64,000 nucleotides of DNA, from assembly GCF_021462415.1 (NCBI RefSeq), contig NZ_JAKEDS010000003.1, positions 186,001 through 250,000 of the forward strand, given 5' to 3'. A program made the position numbers and the translations under genes. This document shows positions 1 through 9,279 of this stretch, one piece after another. The notes under the pieces were generated by a model. That model did no database searches. It was not told the DNA's origin and was given only the letters and a program-made list of their open reading frames with translations. The DNA comes from Rhodohalobacter sp. 614A. Its GTDB lineage: Bacteria > Bacteroidota > Rhodothermia > Balneolales > Balneolaceae. Numbering within the stretch: the first letter of the stretch is position 1; each line of letters starts with the position of its first letter.

Positions 1-118
1 ATTCATCGAACATTGCAGTTTAGAAATTCCTGTCTGGTTATTTTATTCGCTCATTTAAAATCAGATAAATATTTCTTTTTTTGATTGTCATTCGTTTACA
101 GAGAATCTATTTTTAAGT

Positions 119-391
119 ATGCCTAAAAGTAAATTAACCGATTCGGAGAAATCGATACTCAAAGAGTTGATCTTTCCGGAATCATTCGAACATATACAAG
201 AAGAGACGGGGCTAACCTATGGATCGATCCGGGATGATCTTATCAAATTGATCAACCACGGATTTATTGAAGTGTATGAAAAAGATCTGACCAAAAGCGT
301 TTCTCCCTTTTACGATTCCGACAACATCGATCAATTCTCTTTTAAGGCTACTAAACGTGGACTAAAAAGCATCCAGAACTATGCATTTTGA
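119..391 (+). CDS. Small winged-helix-like protein, function unknown
   Basis: This 90-residue protein has no family I can name with certainty. Residues about 7-55 read like a helix-turn-helix or winged helix (an SEKSILKEL helix, then an EETGLTYGSIRDDLIKLI recognition-helix-like stretch, then a short beta-wing), as in small MarR/ArsR-like DNA-binding domains. It has no signal peptide or membrane segment. Its last codons overlap the start of the biotin carrier gene by 11 bases, so the two are probably translationally coupled and may share an operon with a carboxylase whose other subunits lie left of the window. A regulatory role is inference. The overlap and frame make it likely to be a real gene. 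Confidence 0.6.
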   Translation: MPKSKLTDSEKSILKELIFPESFEHIQEETGLTYGSIRDDLIKLINHGFIEVYEKDLTKSVSPFYDSDNIDQFSFKATKRGLKSIQNYAF

Positions 392-890
392 AAGCAAAAT
401 AAATGGTGATGTATTCAATGTTGAGCTTAATGATCAACAGACTGAAGCTGTAGTTGACGATACAACAATCCCTTTAGAAGTGATTGTTCAAAAATCCGGG
501 AGAATGTTATTCAGAACGGGAACTAAACTTTATAAAATCGATAACATTGAAGTGAATGGACATAACATTTCGTTCACCATCAATGGCAGTTATTTTGAAG
601 CTACTGTAAAAGATGAGCAGGATCTGTTGCTCGAAAAACTTGGCTTCCATTCCGGGGCCGCAGCATCGGCAGGAAGTTTAAATGCTCCCATGCCGGGCAA
701 AATTCTTGAATTGCTGATAACTGAAGGAGTTAGCGTTGAAGAAGCGCAGCCGGTTTTGATTCTGGAAGCAATGAAAATGGAGAACGAATTGAAATCTCCC
801 ACAAATGGTGTAGTTTCTAAATTGCATGTACAACAAGGAGATAACGTAGAAAAAAATCAATTACTGATAGACATAGAACCCAGTGGATAA
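381..890 (+). CDS. Biotin carboxyl carrier protein (biotin/lipoyl attachment domain)
   Basis: This 169-residue biotinyl carrier subunit belongs to a biotin-dependent acyl-CoA, pyruvate or oxaloacetate carboxylase. The C-terminal biotinyl domain spans residues about 100-167 and carries the EAMKMEN motif, with the biotinylated lysine at Lys132. It is preceded by the APMPGKI strand and an Ala/Gly linker at 92-100. The N-terminal 90 residues form a beta-rich domain seen in carriers of propionyl/acyl-CoA carboxylases of this phylum. Length is normal for a free-standing carrier. The start overlaps the upstream gene by 11 bases and the end overlaps murA by 8, so all three may be co-transcribed. The substrate cannot be told without the carboxyltransferase, which probably lies left of the window. 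Confidence 0.88.
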   Translation: MHFESKINGDVFNVELNDQQTEAVVDDTTIPLEVIVQKSGRMLFRTGTKLYKIDNIEVNGHNISFTINGSYFEATVKDEQDLLLEKLGFHSGAAASAGSLNAPMPGKILELLITEGVSVEEAQPVLILEAMKMENELKSPTNGVVSKLHVQQGDNVEKNQLLIDIEPSG

Positions 891-2151
891 ATTTATCATC
901 GAAGGACCCACACCTCTCAAAGGACAAATTCCAATAAGCGGGTCAAAAAATGCAGCCCTCCCCCTGATGGCTGCATCTTTATTAGGCAACTCACCTTCAA
1001 CTATTCATCTCGTCCCACGGCTAAAGGATATTTATACGTTTAACGACGTAATTCGCGGCACGGGCACCGAAGTTGACTTTAATGAAAGTGAAAATACTTT
1101 ACGTATAGACCCTACAACTCTGAATCATACTGAAGCTCCGTATGATCTGGTTCGAAAAATGCGGGCATCGTTTTATATGCTTGGTGCATTAATCGGCCGA
1201 GCCGGTGAGGCGAAAGTTTCCCTGCCGGGAGGATGCGCCTGGGGACCCCGCCCCGTAGATCTTCACCTGAAAGGATTTGAAACGATGGGGATTGATATTG
1301 AACTTGAGCAGGGATATGTACATGCTTCCATCGATAACAACTCGGTGGAAGGCGGCGAGTTTACGCTTGAACCGAGCAGTGTTGGCGCTACGATTAACCT
1401 GGTTTTAGGGGCTGTTCTGCGAGCCAAAAAATTTGTGATTAAAAATGCTGCAAAAGAGCCGGATGTTGTACTTCTCTGCAATATGCTTAAAAAAATGGGC
1501 GCTGATATTGAGGGAATTGGTACAGATACATTGACGATTCAAAAAGTAGATAAACTTGAAGGAGTTGAGTTTTCCAATGATCCTGACCGTATTGAAACCG
1601 GCACCTATATGATTGCAGCTGCCATGCATCCGGACTCGGATGTGACTTTAACCGGCTGTAAACCGGAAGATTTGGGACGATTCCCCACATATTTCAAAAA
1701 GCTGGGTGTGCACTTTGAAATATCAGGGTCTGATATTCGTATTCAAACCAACGGAGGAATTAATCCGGTATCTATTAAAACAAAAATATATCCCGGCTTC
1801 CCTACCGATCTACAGGCTCAATGGGCCACTTTGATGACACAGGCAAAAGGAACCAGCACCGTTACCGATACCATCTATTTTGATCGATTTAGTTATGTGC
1901 CGGAATTGAAAAGACTGGGCGCAAAACTCTCTGTCGAAAAGAATAAAGTTACCATTCAGGGGCCAACCCAGCTGACCGGCACATCCGTAATGAGTACGGA
2001 TCTTCGTGCCAGCGTTAGTTTGGTTTTAGCTGCAATGGCAGCAGAGGGACAATCCGAAATTCTGCGCGTGTATCATCTTGACCGGGGTTACGAGCAGTTA
2101 GAAAAAAAGCTGAATAGCGTAGGAGCATCTATCACAAGAGCAGATCAATAA
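883..2151 (+). CDS. murA: UDP-N-acetylglucosamine 1-carboxyvinyltransferase MurA
   Basis: MurA transfers enolpyruvate from PEP to UDP-GlcNAc, the first committed step of peptidoglycan synthesis, in the cytoplasm. The 422-residue length matches the family. The N-terminal GSKNAALP motif holds the conserved Lys22-Asn23, and the active-site loop GGCAWGPRPVDLHL carries the catalytic cysteine at Cys118, so the enzyme should be of the fosfomycin-sensitive Cys type. The start is a GTG at 883, eight bases inside the end of the biotin carrier gene. This gives the expected MDKFIIEG N-terminus, and the overlap implies coupling to the upstream gene. Only one MurA is seen here, and it looks intact. Confidence 0.96.
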   Translation: MDKFIIEGPTPLKGQIPISGSKNAALPLMAASLLGNSPSTIHLVPRLKDIYTFNDVIRGTGTEVDFNESENTLRIDPTTLNHTEAPYDLVRKMRASFYMLGALIGRAGEAKVSLPGGCAWGPRPVDLHLKGFETMGIDIELEQGYVHASIDNNSVEGGEFTLEPSSVGATINLVLGAVLRAKKFVIKNAAKEPDVVLLCNMLKKMGADIEGIGTDTLTIQKVDKLEGVEFSNDPDRIETGTYMIAAAMHPDSDVTLTGCKPEDLGRFPTYFKKLGVHFEISGSDIRIQTNGGINPVSIKTKIYPGFPTDLQAQWATLMTQAKGTSTVTDTIYFDRFSYVPELKRLGAKLSVEKNKVTIQGPTQLTGTSVMSTDLRASVSLVLAAMAAEGQSEILRVYHLDRGYEQLEKKLNSVGASITRADQ

Positions 2152-2540
2152 ATCCATATCTGTCTTCTTTTAAATTCATTCGATATTTAATAATTAGTTA
2201 ACTTTACACTATATTAGCTTTATCGTGAATATTGTGTGAATTGTATCCAAGATGAATATTAAGACAAGCATTATCAAGCATTTACACCTTTTTTTAAACC
2301 CTTTCCTTTATCTTCTGCGGGCGATCTGTCGCTCAGCAGAAACTGCTGACATTTCGAATTGTCAAGGCGTTCACACAGCCTATTCATTTTATAACAAGAA
2401 TTATAACGATGTGGCAGCTCGCACTGCTTTTATGAATGATAATTACCAGATGATTTTTTATTCTCCTCACAGTATGGAAACTCTCCTGCTTGTGGTGAAA
2501 GAGAAGCTTGGCGAGTTGCTGATGAAATTCCATTTCTTAC
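2152..2540 (+). promoter_or_regulatory. 389-base leader region upstream of rng with a small perfect hairpin
   Basis: I see no convincing gene here. A reading frame from 2252 runs through the region but overlaps rng by 95 bases in another frame and resembles no known protein. The first 70 bases are very AT-rich and include TAGCTTTA near 2214, which is weakly like the Bacteroidota -7 element (TAnnTTTG). At 2333-2349 there is a perfect 7-bp stem with an AAA loop (TCAGCAG/CTGCTGA). RNase E mRNA in enterobacteria is autoregulated through a structured leader, and a similar role here is only an analogy. Confidence 0.35.
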
Positions 2541-4283
2541 ATGAAAAATCAAATTATAATCCACTCGTCGGGCAAACAAACCCGTGTGGCACTTTTAGAA
2601 AACGGGGAACTTGCGCAGTTATTTATAGAATCTGAAGAAAACCAGCGTACTGTTGGCGATATTTATATCGCGAGAGTTCATAAAGTAATGAGTGGTATCC
2701 GTGCCGCTTTTATCGATGTGGGCATGGAAAAAGACGCTTTCCTTCACTTCTCTGATGCCGGAGATCACCTTGGGCAATATCTAATGATGCTCAATGGAGA
2801 GAACAGTATTTCTCAGTCTGCCAAAAAAGAACTGTCCAATTTTAATAAACTATCGAATAACGACAAGCAGATACTTGCTGGCAAACTCCTGAAAAATAAC
2901 CAAAATTTGCTCGTACAAATTGTCAAGGAACCGATAGGATCAAAAGGTCCGCGTGTATCTACCGACATTACCATTGCGGGACGTTTTTTGGTTTTAATAC
3001 CGATGGGCGAATATATCGCTCTCTCAAAGAAAATAAACAATGGGAAAGAACGGCGACGGCTGAAAAGCATTGTCGGCTCAATGTTGCCAGAAGGTTTTGG
3101 AGTGATTGTTAGAACGGTCGCCCAAAACCAGGACAAGGGAGCCATTGAGGATGATATGCGAACCATCCTCAAAAAGTGGGAACGCATCCTTAACAAACTC
3201 GAAAATGCAAAAGCCCCTACCCTTCTTTACAAAGACCTGGACATCACAGAAAGCCTGATTCGTGACCTTTTTGCAAAGCAATACGACAGAGTTCTCATTG
3301 ATGATTATCAGCTTTATAAATCAGTTAAAAGCTATGTATCTCAAATTGCGCCGAAGATGTTGCCTTCGGTTCAACTGTACAAAGGTAAAGATCACATATT
3401 TGACCATACAAATATTGGCCATGATGTGAACTCGATTTTCTCGCCGCGGGTGCGAATGCCATCCGGTGGTTACCTGATTTTTGAGCAGACAGAAGCCATG
3501 TACGTGGTAGATGTTAACTCAGGTCCGTACGCGGCAAAGGAACGTCAGGAAGACAACTCTCTGAAAACCAATCTTGAAGCAGCTCGGGAAATTGCCAAGC
3601 AGTTACGGCTCCGGGACATTGGAGGAATTATTGTGGTGGATTTCATCGATCTGCGCGATAATAAAAACAGGAAGAAAATCTACGATGAGCTCAAAAAAGA
3701 GTTCAAAAAAGACCAGGCAAAAACCAATGTAATCGGCATGAGCGATTTCGGACTCGTGCAAATCACGAGACAGCGAATCCGGCCAAGCGTGGTAAATTCA
3801 GTCTCAAAAGTATGCCCAATGTGTGGCGGAACCGGAAGCGTGGTCAGCCAGGACACCATTGTAACAGATATAGAAAGCTGGATCAGCAAATTTAAATATA
3901 GCACAGAATACCGTGCAGTTGATATCTATGTAAATCCTTATTTAAGATCGTTTATCTGTAAAGGATTTTTCAGCCAGCGTTGGAAATGGATACTCCGATA
4001 TAAAATGAAGATCAGTTTTATTGCAGATGAAACCATTTCCTTAAATGAATTCAAAGCAACACTGACCGGTTCAGACCTTGAAATCACCGATGTTGTGCTA
4101 CAAGGGCAATCCATCGACGATATTTTGGATGCTCACGAAGACCAGCTTGAAGAAGCAGAGAGTGAAGAGAACAACACTCTGGACTATTACTCAAAAGACG
4201 ACCGTAACGGAAATGGAGGCAATAGCAGTGCCAACAAACGATCAAATCTGCCCCCGCGCCCCAAAAGAAAAAGTTACGGGTAA
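2541..4283 (+). CDS. rng: Ribonuclease G/E family endoribonuclease
   Basis: This single-strand-specific endoribonuclease acts in 16S rRNA 5' maturation and mRNA turnover. It has 580 residues, closer to RNase G plus insertions than to full RNase E. An S1-like RNA-binding domain occupies residues about 36-145, interrupted by a lysine-rich insert. The catalytic magnesium site is visible as VVDVNSG (Asp324) and VVDFIDLRD (Asp367, Asp370). The zinc-link motif CPMCGG is at 425-430, supporting dimer-of-dimer assembly. The C-terminal tail after residue 535 is low-complexity and acidic, then Asn/Ser/Lys/Arg-rich, with no recognisable degradosome scaffold. It is preceded by a 389-base leader and followed 35 bases later by hslV. 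Confidence 0.95.
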   Translation: MKNQIIIHSSGKQTRVALLENGELAQLFIESEENQRTVGDIYIARVHKVMSGIRAAFIDVGMEKDAFLHFSDAGDHLGQYLMMLNGENSISQSAKKELSNFNKLSNNDKQILAGKLLKNNQNLLVQIVKEPIGSKGPRVSTDITIAGRFLVLIPMGEYIALSKKINNGKERRRLKSIVGSMLPEGFGVIVRTVAQNQDKGAIEDDMRTILKKWERILNKLENAKAPTLLYKDLDITESLIRDLFAKQYDRVLIDDYQLYKSVKSYVSQIAPKMLPSVQLYKGKDHIFDHTNIGHDVNSIFSPRVRMPSGGYLIFEQTEAMYVVDVNSGPYAAKERQEDNSLKTNLEAAREIAKQLRLRDIGGIIVVDFIDLRDNKNRKKIYDELKKEFKKDQAKTNVIGMSDFGLVQITRQRIRPSVVNSVSKVCPMCGGTGSVVSQDTIVTDIESWISKFKYSTEYRAVDIYVNPYLRSFICKGFFSQRWKWILRYKMKISFIADETISLNEFKATLTGSDLEITDVVLQGQSIDDILDAHEDQLEEAESEENNTLDYYSKDDRNGNGGNSSANKRSNLPPRPKRKSYG

Positions 4284-4318
4284 AAAAAGAAATTCCAATT
4301 TATTTATAAACAATTATC

Positions 4319-4873
4319 ATGAACAGTTTAAAAAATCTTCACGCAACAACCGTTGTGGGAGTGATTCATAATGGAAAAGTTGCCATTGGTGGCGACGGAC
4401 AAGCTACTCTCGATAAAACCGTTATGAAAGGAACGGTAAAAAAAGTCAGGAAACTGCAAAATGGCAAGATCCTTGCTGGATTTGCAGGATCAACAGCAGA
4501 TGCATTTACACTCTTTGAAAAGTTTGAGGAAAAGCTGAACAGCTACAACGGCCACCTGCAAAGGGCTGCCGTAGAGCTGGCCAAAGAATGGAGAAAAGAT
4601 AAATTTCTGCAGAAACTTGAAGCATTACTGGTTGTGATGGATAAAGAACAATCCCTGCTTATTTCAGGCCAGGGTGATGTGATTGAACCAGATCATCAGA
4701 TTCTGGCCATCGGAAGCGGTGGCTCGTATGCACTGGCTGCTGCCAGGGCATTAAAAGAAAATGCACCAGAATTATCTGCAAAAGAAATCGTTGAAAAGTC
4801 GTTAAATATTGCGGCCGATATATGCATCTACACGAATCATAATTTGACCATTTTAGAAATTGAAGAAGAGTAG
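4319..4873 (+). CDS. hslV: ATP-dependent protease proteolytic subunit HslV
   Basis: HslV is the peptidase ring of the HslVU (ClpQY) protease in the cytoplasm. The 184-residue protein starts with a nine-residue propeptide before the HATTVVGV motif. Processing before Thr10 would expose the N-terminal threonine nucleophile, as in all HslV. The IGGDGQATL segment and the [14 protein letters not shown] stretch are conserved family signatures. Its stop is three bases before the hslU start, so the two subunits are made from one transcript. It looks intact. Confidence 0.97.
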   Translation: MNSLKNLHATTVVGVIHNGKVAIGGDGQATLDKTVMKGTVKKVRKLQNGKILAGFAGSTADAFTLFEKFEEKLNSYNGHLQRAAVELAKEWRKDKFLQKLEALLVVMDKEQSLLISGQGDVIEPDHQILAIGSGGSYALAAARALKENAPELSAKEIVEKSLNIAADICIYTNHNLTILEIEEE

Positions 4874-4876
4874 TTC

Positions 4877-6292
4877 ATGAAAGTTATTCAACAAGAAAAT
4901 TTAACACCGCGACAAATTGTCGAGGAGCTTGATAAGTATATTATCGGGCAGAAAGAAGCGAAACGATCTGTAGCCATTGCTCTCAGAAACCGCTGGAGAA
5001 GACTCAAATCTGATCCCGACATCCGGGATGAAATCATTCCCAACAACATTTTGATGATCGGGCCGACCGGCGTTGGTAAAACTGAAATTGCAAGACGACT
5101 TGCCAAGCTTGCCGGTGCGCCTTTCATAAAAGTAGAAGCCTCGAAATTTACAGAAGTCGGTTACGTAGGCCGGGATGTAGAATCCATGATTCGAGATTTA
5201 ACTGACCTCGCCGTAAATATGGTGAAAGAAGAAATGCAGGAACGGGTAAAAGAAAAAGCTGCAAAAATTGTAGAAGAAAAAATCCTGGATATTCTCATTC
5301 CCCCGGTTCGAAGTAAAAGTAAAAGCACCTCTTCATCCGGACAGAATGAAGTTGGATTTAATGCCGACAAGGCTTCTGATGCTGAACTGAATGAACGGAC
5401 ACGCGAACGATTCCGCGAAAAACTGAAGAACGGTGAGCTCGAAGACAGAAATATTGAAATCCAGGTAAGTTCCAGCAGAACCCCGATGATGCAGGTTTTT
5501 GGGCCGCAGGGAATGGAAGAGATGGGAATGAATTTGCAGGACATGCTGGGAAATCTCTCTAAAGGCGGGAAAAAGACAAAACGCAGTTTACCCATTCATG
5601 AAGCCCGTGAAGTATTGATTGAACAGGAATCTGAAAAACTGATCGACCACGAAGCAGCCGTTCAGGAAGCCATCGAACGGGTTCACAATCAAGGCATTGT
5701 TTTTATTGATGAAATTGACAAAGTAGCCAGCGACTCTTCATCCAATGGTAAAGGCGGAGGATCTGCCGATGTAAGCCGGCAAGGTGTTCAGCGCGATTTA
5801 CTTCCGATTGTTGAGGGAAGCACGGTGAATACCAAGCACGGAATTGTTAAAACTGATCACATTCTGTTCATCGGATCCGGTGCATTTCATGTGTCCAAAC
5901 CCTCGGATTTGATTCCTGAATTACAGGGACGATTTCCAATTCGGGTTGAGTTGAATTCACTTACAGAAGAAGACTTTTTCAATATTCTTACTCAACCTAA
6001 GAATGCTCTCACAAAACAGTACCAGGCTATGCTGGAATCTGAGGGAGTAAAAGTTGAATTTTCTGAAGGAGCCGTGAAAGAAATTGCCAAAATTGCCGCA
6101 GAGGTAAATCAGGAAGTGGAAAACATTGGAGCCAGACGGTTGCACACCATTCTCTCCTCCCTACTTGAAGAACTTCTGTTTGCGGTACCCGACGATATCG
6201 GAAGTGGTGATATTACCATTGATGAATCCTATGTACATAAGCAATTAGATGGGCTAGTGAAGAATAAAGACCTCAGCCATTACATTCTTTAA
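4877..6292 (+). CDS. hslU: ATP-dependent protease ATPase subunit HslU
   Basis: HslU is the AAA+ unfoldase of the HslVU protease; it feeds unfolded substrates to HslV. Of its 471 residues, the Walker A motif GPTGVGKT lies at 62-69 and the Walker B/DEID motif ([10 protein letters not shown]) at about residue 275. A charged intermediate domain sits between them, a little longer than in Escherichia coli (443 residues in total). The C-terminal residues end in SHYIL, resembling the HslV-docking tail of the family. It is immediately downstream of hslV. No strong terminator follows; a 151-base AT-rich gap separates it from the next gene. Confidence 0.97.
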   Translation: MKVIQQENLTPRQIVEELDKYIIGQKEAKRSVAIALRNRWRRLKSDPDIRDEIIPNNILMIGPTGVGKTEIARRLAKLAGAPFIKVEASKFTEVGYVGRDVESMIRDLTDLAVNMVKEEMQERVKEKAAKIVEEKILDILIPPVRSKSKSTSSSGQNEVGFNADKASDAELNERTRERFREKLKNGELEDRNIEIQVSSSRTPMMQVFGPQGMEEMGMNLQDMLGNLSKGGKKTKRSLPIHEAREVLIEQESEKLIDHEAAVQEAIERVHNQGIVFIDEIDKVASDSSSNGKGGGSADVSRQGVQRDLLPIVEGSTVNTKHGIVKTDHILFIGSGAFHVSKPSDLIPELQGRFPIRVELNSLTEEDFFNILTQPKNALTKQYQAMLESEGVKVEFSEGAVKEIAKIAAEVNQEVENIGARRLHTILSSLLEELLFAVPDDIGSGDITIDESYVHKQLDGLVKNKDLSHYIL

Positions 6293-6379
6293 CATTAAGG
6301 CTGAAGCCCATAAACCATAGCAACGAAACTTTTTTAATATCTTTTGCTAGTAATAATTATGAATGGCAATTAGAAATTT

Positions 6380-6400
6380 CAATTAGTATAATCTTTGGAA
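6380..6400 (+). promoter_or_regulatory. Possible promoter for the S41 protease gene
   Basis: A perfect TATAAT box lies at 6387-6392, 51 bases before the start codon at 6444, within the 151-base gap after hslU. The -35 region is poor (TGGCAA around 6364-6369). Assignment is by position and motif only. Confidence 0.3.
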
Positions 6401-6443
6401 TCGATTTTCCGTTGATTAAAGAAACAACAATCATAAGTCCCAT

Positions 6444-8324
6444 ATGTCCGTGAAAAAATTTATTGCTCCGCAGCTTGTCGTCTTGCTTATCCTTTCTGCT
6501 GTTTGGCTCGCTGGTATCGATAGTGTTCTTGTCAGAAATGACTCACACCAGGAAAACCTGCACAAATATCTTCAGGCACAGCGACGTGTAGTCGATAATT
6601 ACTACGGAGATACGGATGTTAAGACACTCTATAAAACCAGTTTGGTCTCAATGGTAAAATCCCTTGAAGATTCAACCATTAATCTTCTGGGTACGCCATT
6701 GGATACCACTGCAATTGGAGAAATCGATAACCTTAGAGACTCTTACAATAGTTATGAAAAGGCTTATTTGTATATAGCAAACAATCATCCTGAAGAAAAT
6801 ATGGGGCGGTTGGTGGAAGCATCTATTCGCGGCATGCTTTCAACCCTTGACCCACATTCTGTTTATATCGAACCTGAAGAAAGTGAGCATATACAGGAAG
6901 AGTTTGCCGGCAAATTCCAGGGAATTGGAATTCAGTTCCAGGTAATTTCAGACACCATTACAGTGATTACTGCCATTTCCGGTGGCCCCAGCGATCAATT
7001 GGGAATTATGTCCGGAGACCGGATTACTGCCATTGACGATTCCAGCGCTATCGGCTTTAGTAATCAACAAGTTGTAAGCCGTTTACGGGGCGAAAAAGGA
7101 ACAGAAGTTGAAGTAACCATTCATCGGCCGGGCAATCCCAAAAAGATGGATTTCACTATTGTACGGGATGATATTCCTCTCACCACGGTAGATACATCTT
7201 ATATGCTGGATACCAAAACCGGTTATGTTAAAATCAACCGGTTTGCGGCCACTACTCATGAGGAATTTCTCGAAGCTGTAGACAGGCTTAATGAAAAAGG
7301 AATGGAACGTATCGTTCTCGATCTGAGAAATAATCCGGGTGGTTACTTAAGCCAGGCAATTGCCATTTCAGAAGAATTCTTCTCCCGAGGTACCAAACTG
7401 GTTTCAACACAGAGCCGCCATCAGCGGTTTAATGCAGAATATTTCTCCCGTCAAAATGGCGAATTAAAAGATATGCCGGTTATCGTTTTAGTAAACGAAG
7501 GATCGGCTTCTGCGAGTGAAATTGTTAGCGGAGCTATCCAGGATCAGGATCGCGGACTCATTGTTGGGCAACGAACATTTGGTAAAGGACTCGTACAGCA
7601 ACAATATGAATTGATTGACAAGAGTAATATTCGGGTTACCATTTCTCGTTACTACACCCCTTCCGGAAGACTGATTCAAAAACCTTTCGATAATGGAAAC
7701 GAAGAATACGCCTACGAAATTAGCCACCGCGAAGAAAATGCATCCATGGATGCTATCCAGTTTAAAGAACAGGTACCCGATTCTCTCCACTATAAAACTA
7801 AAAACGGCCGCGATGTTTTTGGAGGAGGCGGAATTGTACCGGATATCATTGTTCAGCGAGACAGTGTATCCTACCTTTATGGTTTCATGATTCAAAACCG
7901 TGTGAATTTCGACTTTGTTAGAAATTACCTGGATAAACACGGCGAAGAATTTCGAACACAGTGGAAAGACGATTTCCAGGGATTCCGTGAGAATTTTACT
8001 TTCAGTGGAGAAACTCAGGAGGAATTTCTTGGCATGATGAAAGATGCGGGAATGGTTTTAACTGCAGAAGCCGAAGAGATCACTGTTGAAGACGATTCTT
8101 TACAAATTTCGATTGATGAGTATAATAAGCTCAAACCCAATCTTTTCGCACGAATGAAAGCTGAAGTGGCTCACCAGGTTTGGGGTATGGAGTACTTTTA
8201 TCCAATCATTAATGACCATTTCAATGCTGAGCTCAAAGAAGCAATGACTCTTTGGGAAGCTGCCGAAAACCTCGATATTCTGGTTGAAACACAGACTGGA
8301 AGCACAAGTCTGTACAATAACTAA
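6444..8324 (+). CDS. C-terminal processing protease, S41 family (CtpA/Prc-like)
   Basis: This 626-residue serine protease is anchored in the inner membrane and faces the periplasm. A hydrophobic segment at residues 7-25 acts as uncleaved anchor or signal. A PDZ domain follows at about 155-240 (GIGIQFQV...SGDRI). The S41 catalytic domain spans about 250-420. The Ser-Lys dyad can be placed by alignment to Prc: Ser356 in NEGSASASEI and Lys381 in TFGKG. The C-terminal 200 residues are an additional helical region commonly seen in Bacteroidota CtpA. The family trims C-termini of envelope proteins and cell-wall hydrolases. The gene stands alone between hslU and a terminator. Confidence 0.93.
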   Translation: MSVKKFIAPQLVVLLILSAVWLAGIDSVLVRNDSHQENLHKYLQAQRRVVDNYYGDTDVKTLYKTSLVSMVKSLEDSTINLLGTPLDTTAIGEIDNLRDSYNSYEKAYLYIANNHPEENMGRLVEASIRGMLSTLDPHSVYIEPEESEHIQEEFAGKFQGIGIQFQVISDTITVITAISGGPSDQLGIMSGDRITAIDDSSAIGFSNQQVVSRLRGEKGTEVEVTIHRPGNPKKMDFTIVRDDIPLTTVDTSYMLDTKTGYVKINRFAATTHEEFLEAVDRLNEKGMERIVLDLRNNPGGYLSQAIAISEEFFSRGTKLVSTQSRHQRFNAEYFSRQNGELKDMPVIVLVNEGSASASEIVSGAIQDQDRGLIVGQRTFGKGLVQQQYELIDKSNIRVTISRYYTPSGRLIQKPFDNGNEEYAYEISHREENASMDAIQFKEQVPDSLHYKTKNGRDVFGGGGIVPDIIVQRDSVSYLYGFMIQNRVNFDFVRNYLDKHGEEFRTQWKDDFQGFRENFTFSGETQEEFLGMMKDAGMVLTAEAEEITVEDDSLQISIDEYNKLKPNLFARMKAEVAHQVWGMEYFYPIINDHFNAELKEAMTLWEAAENLDILVETQTGSTSLYNN

Positions 8325-8348
8325 AAGAATTTAAAACGAACTTTGTGA

Positions 8349-8378
8349 GGCTCGAATATTCCTATTCGGGCCTTTTCT
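8349..8378 (+). terminator. Rho-independent terminator after the S41 protease gene
   Basis: A 10-bp stem (8349-8358 with 8363-8372, one G-T pair) closes a TTCC loop and is followed by a TTTTCT tract. It lies 25 bases after the stop codon. The T-tract is only on the + strand, so it serves the rightward gene. It just touches the 3' end of the convergent rsmE. Confidence 0.85.
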
Positions 8379-9072
8379 ATTTTTGATTGGCAAAGCGATC
8401 TACCATAACGATTGCAGCCGTTTCTGCTCGCAACCGTTTCTCTCCCAGTGAATAATAATCCGCTTTAATAGTTTTTAAGAAATCCCGCTCGCTATTTGAA
8501 AAACCACCCTCAGGCCCTACAATTAAGAAATATTCCTGGCTTTCGTTGAATTCCTGGTTGCTATCATCAATCGTTTCATCAGCCACAATAATCTTACAAT
8601 CGCCAGAATGAGTTGAGACAGCATCTTCCAGAGATTCTTCAATAATAATCTCCGGCAAATAAAAACGAAGTGACTGTTTCATCGCCGCAATGGCCGTACT
8701 CTCTAACCGGTCTTCTCTTACATTTCCTTTTTGACTATGTTCTCCCTTAAAGAGAATAAATTTGGATACTCCAAGTTCCACTGCTTTCTCAACTGCAAAT
8801 TCCAGGCGGTCTCTTTTTTTTATAACTCCCAAACACAGCGTCACCTGTGGTTTCTTCACAGGCTCTTTTTTGGTGTCATTGATATCCAGAAAAACTGTAC
8901 TTTTTTTTAAATCATTAATTTGGCATTTATAGCAGTTTCCTCTTCCGTCTGTCACAAACACAGTATCCCCTATCGAATGCCTGAGGACTTTTGTAATGTG
9001 ATCTGCTTCTTGCCCTCTCACAATTAAACTTTTGGGCTGAATGTCTTTTGAATCAGTAAAAAAAAGATTCAT
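8377..9072 (-). CDS. rsmE: 16S rRNA (uracil(1498)-N(3))-methyltransferase RsmE
   Basis: RsmE is a SPOUT-class methyltransferase that modifies U1498 of 16S rRNA using S-adenosylmethionine. Of its 231 residues (usual length about 240), the N-terminal PUA-like domain covers about 1-70 and the SPOUT domain about 75-231. The knot motifs are visible as GPEGGFSNSE and SLGEKRLRAETAAI, which bind the cofactor. It is the last gene of a three-gene operon: the BFD-like gene ends four bases upstream. It looks intact. Confidence 0.95.
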   Translation of the reverse strand: MNLFFTDSKDIQPKSLIVRGQEADHITKVLRHSIGDTVFVTDGRGNCYKCQINDLKKSTVFLDINDTKKEPVKKPQVTLCLGVIKKRDRLEFAVEKAVELGVSKFILFKGEHSQKGNVREDRLESTAIAAMKQSLRFYLPEIIIEESLEDAVSTHSGDCKIIVADETIDDSNQEFNESQEYFLIVGPEGGFSNSERDFLKTIKADYYSLGEKRLRAETAAIVMVDRFANQK

Positions 9073-9076
9073 GTAT

Positions 9077-9277
9077 TTATTCCGTATTTACCATCGGTTC
9101 AAAAGAAGTTCTTCCGGTTTGCAATAACTTTTTGATGTAGGGACCACAAAGCTTACAATTCGTACTGCAAATTTTTTCAGCTCTCAGCTGCTCTAAAGTA
9201 GTCAACCCTCTTGATTCTGTAATCCGTTTGATATCAGCAAAACTGATCTTATGACAAATACAACGATCGACTGGCAT
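9077..9277 (-). CDS. BFD-like [2Fe-2S]-binding small protein
   Basis: This 66-residue protein has the bacterioferritin-associated-ferredoxin fold. The four ligands fit the family pattern: CxC at Cys6 and Cys8, then CxxC at Cys41 and Cys44, with an extra cysteine at 37. In characterised bacteria Bfd reduces bacterioferritin to release iron; BFD domains also occur in unrelated redox enzymes. No bacterioferritin gene is nearby, and the gene sits between dcd (two bases upstream) and rsmE (four bases downstream), so its partner cannot be told from context. Tight spacing shows it is translated with both neighbours. Confidence 0.82.
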   Translation of the reverse strand: MPVDRCICHKISFADIKRITESRGLTTLEQLRAEKICSTNCKLCGPYIKKLLQTGRTSFEPMVNTE

Positions 9278-9279
9278 TA

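Noticed and set aside
2252-2635. 127-codon frame upstream of rng
   Set aside because: It overlaps rng by 95 bases in another frame, has odd composition and resembles no protein; treated as leader sequence.
5013-5029. ATCCCG/CGGGAT palindrome in hslU
   Set aside because: It encodes a segment that aligns with HslU of other bacteria, so chance is more likely than insertion.
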